From assembly GCF_007786445.1 (NCBI RefSeq), contig NZ_VNJI01000029.1, forward strand, positions 1 through 64,000: a stretch of 64,000 bases of DNA, written 5' to 3'. Both the position numbers and the translations under genes were made by a program. Shown in pieces: positions 62,979-64,000 of the stretch (position 1 is its first letter; every line of letters starts with the position of its first letter). Under the pieces are notes generated by a model. It was given only the letters and a program-made list of their open reading frames with translations. It ran no database searches and was not told the DNA's origin. Source of the stretch: Paenibacillus cremeus (lineage in GTDB: Bacteria > Bacillota > Bacilli > Paenibacillales > NBRC-103111).

Positions 62979-63647
62979 ATGAAATACAATATTGAAGCAA
63001 TAATTTTTGACTTGGACGGCGTAATTACGGATACTGCTGAGTATCACTACTTGGCATGGAAGAAACTAGGGGAAGAGATTGGTATACCTTTCGACCGTGA
63101 ATTTAACGAAACGCTCAAGGGAATTAGCCGAATGGAGTCGCTTGAACGCATTTTAGAGCATGGCGGACGCCAAAATGATTTCACGAGTGCAGAAAAAGAA
63201 GCGTTAGCGGCGAAGAAAAACGATCATTATGTGCAGCTGATTCAAAGTATCACTGAGAAAGATGTTCTGCCAGGCGTTGAAAGCTTCTTAAAACAGATTA
63301 AAGAGGCTGGCATTAAAATTGCCATGGCCTCCGCTTCGAAAAATGCGTTTTTTGTTACTGAAAAACTAGGTTTAATCCAGTATTTCGATCATATCGTGGA
63401 TGCTGCCACCGTTATTCGCTCTAAACCGGACCCCGAAGTTTTTCTAAAAGCGGCAAAGGCTGTTGCTGCAACACCAGACAGATGTATCGGCGTTGAAGAT
63501 GCAGCAGCAGGTGTAAGTGCAATTAATGATGCGGAAATGTTCGCAGTTGGCATCGGTGATCGTTCTGTGCTTGGACATGCTAAAATGGTTCTTCATTCAA
63601 CAAAGGAACTGAATCTGGAAACGATTCTATATGCCTATACTAAATAA
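62979..63647 (+). CDS. ycjU: Beta-phosphoglucomutase, YcjU homologue
   Basis: 222 residues, HAD superfamily. Nucleophile Asp in IFDLDGVITDTA (residues about 9-20), cap-domain motif LKGISRMESLE, conserved ASASKNAFF and RSKPDPEVF, and the metal loop GVEDAAAGVSA. It interconverts beta-glucose 1-phosphate and glucose 6-phosphate, taking the product of the GH65 phosphorylase into glycolysis. It follows the LacI gene after 12 bp on the plus strand. Confidence 0.94.
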   Translation: MKYNIEAIIFDLDGVITDTAEYHYLAWKKLGEEIGIPFDREFNETLKGISRMESLERILEHGGRQNDFTSAEKEALAAKKNDHYVQLIQSITEKDVLPGVESFLKQIKEAGIKIAMASASKNAFFVTEKLGLIQYFDHIVDAATVIRSKPDPEVFLKAAKAVAATPDRCIGVEDAAAGVSAINDAEMFAVGIGDRSVLGHAKMVLHSTKELNLETILYAYTK

Positions 63648-63653
63648 ACAAAT

Positions 63654-63695
63654 GGAAGGTGCACCAGTCATTTTTTATGACTAGTGACACCTTCC
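63654..63695. terminator. Bidirectional terminator between ycjU and the alpha-galactosidase gene
   Basis: A long stem, 63654-63670 with 63678-63695 (one bulge), loop TTTTTTA, lies between the convergent genes, with T-rich flanks suitable for both directions. Confidence 0.75.
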
Positions 63696-63702
63696 TCTTT
63701 AT

Positions 63703-64000
63703 TTAATTTATTTTATCGAATACAAGAAGCTCGCTTGAATAATCACCCCACAGTGGAATATTCACTCCGCGATTCATTAAGGAAGCACCGCTTCGCTCAA
63801 GATTAAATTGCTTGCAAGCGTAAATTCCTTGTGGGTCCAGGCCTCTTAGTCTGATTGAAAATGACGGATGTCTAAATTGCGGCGCATGTCTAAAGGCAAA
63901 CAGCACAGTTTGCGAGCATTCATCGTTCACAAATTGGAAAGCCGCGCCGTATTGACTGCGTGGTGAAACCAGACGATACAATTTACCGTTTTGAGTCGTT
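63703..64000 (-). CDS. GH36 alpha-galactosidase, C-terminal end (cut by window edge)
   Basis: The open frame continues through the right edge (NGKLYRLVSPRSQYGAAFQFV). The closing sequence (RLRGLDPQGIYACKQF and LMNRGVNIPLWGDYSSELL) is the C-terminal beta domain of GH36 alpha-galactosidases. Only about 98 residues are visible, so catalytic residues cannot be checked. It may act on galactosides related to, or independent of, the ycj-like pathway. Confidence 0.8.
   Translation of the reverse strand, partial: TTQNGKLYRLVSPRSQYGAAFQFVNDECSQTVLFAFRHAPQFRHPSFSIRLRGLDPQGIYACKQFNLERSGASLMNRGVNIPLWGDYSSELLVFDKIN

Noticed and set aside
1..64000. CRISPR arrays, rRNA or complete tRNA genes
   Set aside because: No regularly spaced repeats, rRNA-like segments or cloverleaf-forming sequences were seen on either strand.

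Overview
The window looks like chromosomal DNA from a Paenibacillus-type Firmicute. The reasons are the many YesM/YesN-style two-component pairs, AraC regulators with membrane sensor domains, LplA-like sugar-binding lipoproteins, DUF3231 proteins and strong GGAGG ribosome binding sites. Nearly all of it is carbohydrate or carboxylate uptake and catabolism, and most genes lie on the minus strand. Base composition is mosaic: roughly 25.8-45 kb is GC-rich, 46-64 kb is AT-richer, and a short very GC-rich insert sits at about 22.7-24.2 kb.

Left edge to 8.3 kb: the C-terminal part of a transposase, then a membrane-sensor AraC regulator, a sugar-binding lipoprotein without permeases, and a translationally coupled pair (GH42-like protein and CoA-acylating semialdehyde dehydrogenase). 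A near-identical 19-bp element lies upstream of both the lipoprotein gene and the GH42-like gene.

8.5-18.1 kb: a carboxylate module, read right to left, of RpiR regulator, RraA-like aldolase/decarboxylase, a DUF1932-type dehydrogenase, TctC-TctB-TctA uptake, an HPr-like protein, an Ldh2-family dehydrogenase, a TerC membrane protein and ATP-dependent PEP carboxykinase. This plausibly imports a carboxylate and feeds it through oxaloacetate/pyruvate toward PEP.

18.2-25.8 kb: a decaying accessory region. It holds two divergent DUF3231 genes (one frameshifted), a truncated hemoglobin gene with an in-frame stop, intact and broken small membrane-protein genes of one family, and a foreign GC-rich TetR/VOC pair with a clear palindromic operator.

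25.8-32.5 kb: a CUT1 sugar ABC transporter with its YesM-type kinase and YesN-type regulator. 33.0-38.6 kb: a TRAP dicarboxylate transporter with a second kinase/regulator pair of the same type. Next come an exported polysaccharide deacetylase and a PotABCD-like ABC operon ending in an M20 peptidase. An IclR regulator is divergent from that operon, with two operator-like sites in between. A 32-bp near-identical direct repeat flanks the TRAP/deacetylase block.

46.5-63.7 kb: the most striking part, a Gram-positive version of the E. coli ycj locus. It has homologues of YcjM (glucosylglycerate phosphorylase), YcjN/O/P/V (ABC transporter), YcjQ, YcjR and YcjS (guloside-to-glucoside conversion through 3-keto sugars), YcjT (kojibiose phosphorylase), YcjU (beta-phosphoglucomutase) and a LacI regulator. 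To these are added a glycerate kinase, an MGH1/GH63-type glycosidase and a cytosolic SGNH esterase. The additions suggest that the natural substrate is a glyceric-acid glycoside, possibly acylated. The transporter gene has a textbook promoter followed by three operator-like sites at exact 31-bp spacing. The LacI gene has no ATG, GTG or TTG in frame ahead of its DNA-binding domain. The right edge cuts into a GH36 alpha-galactosidase.
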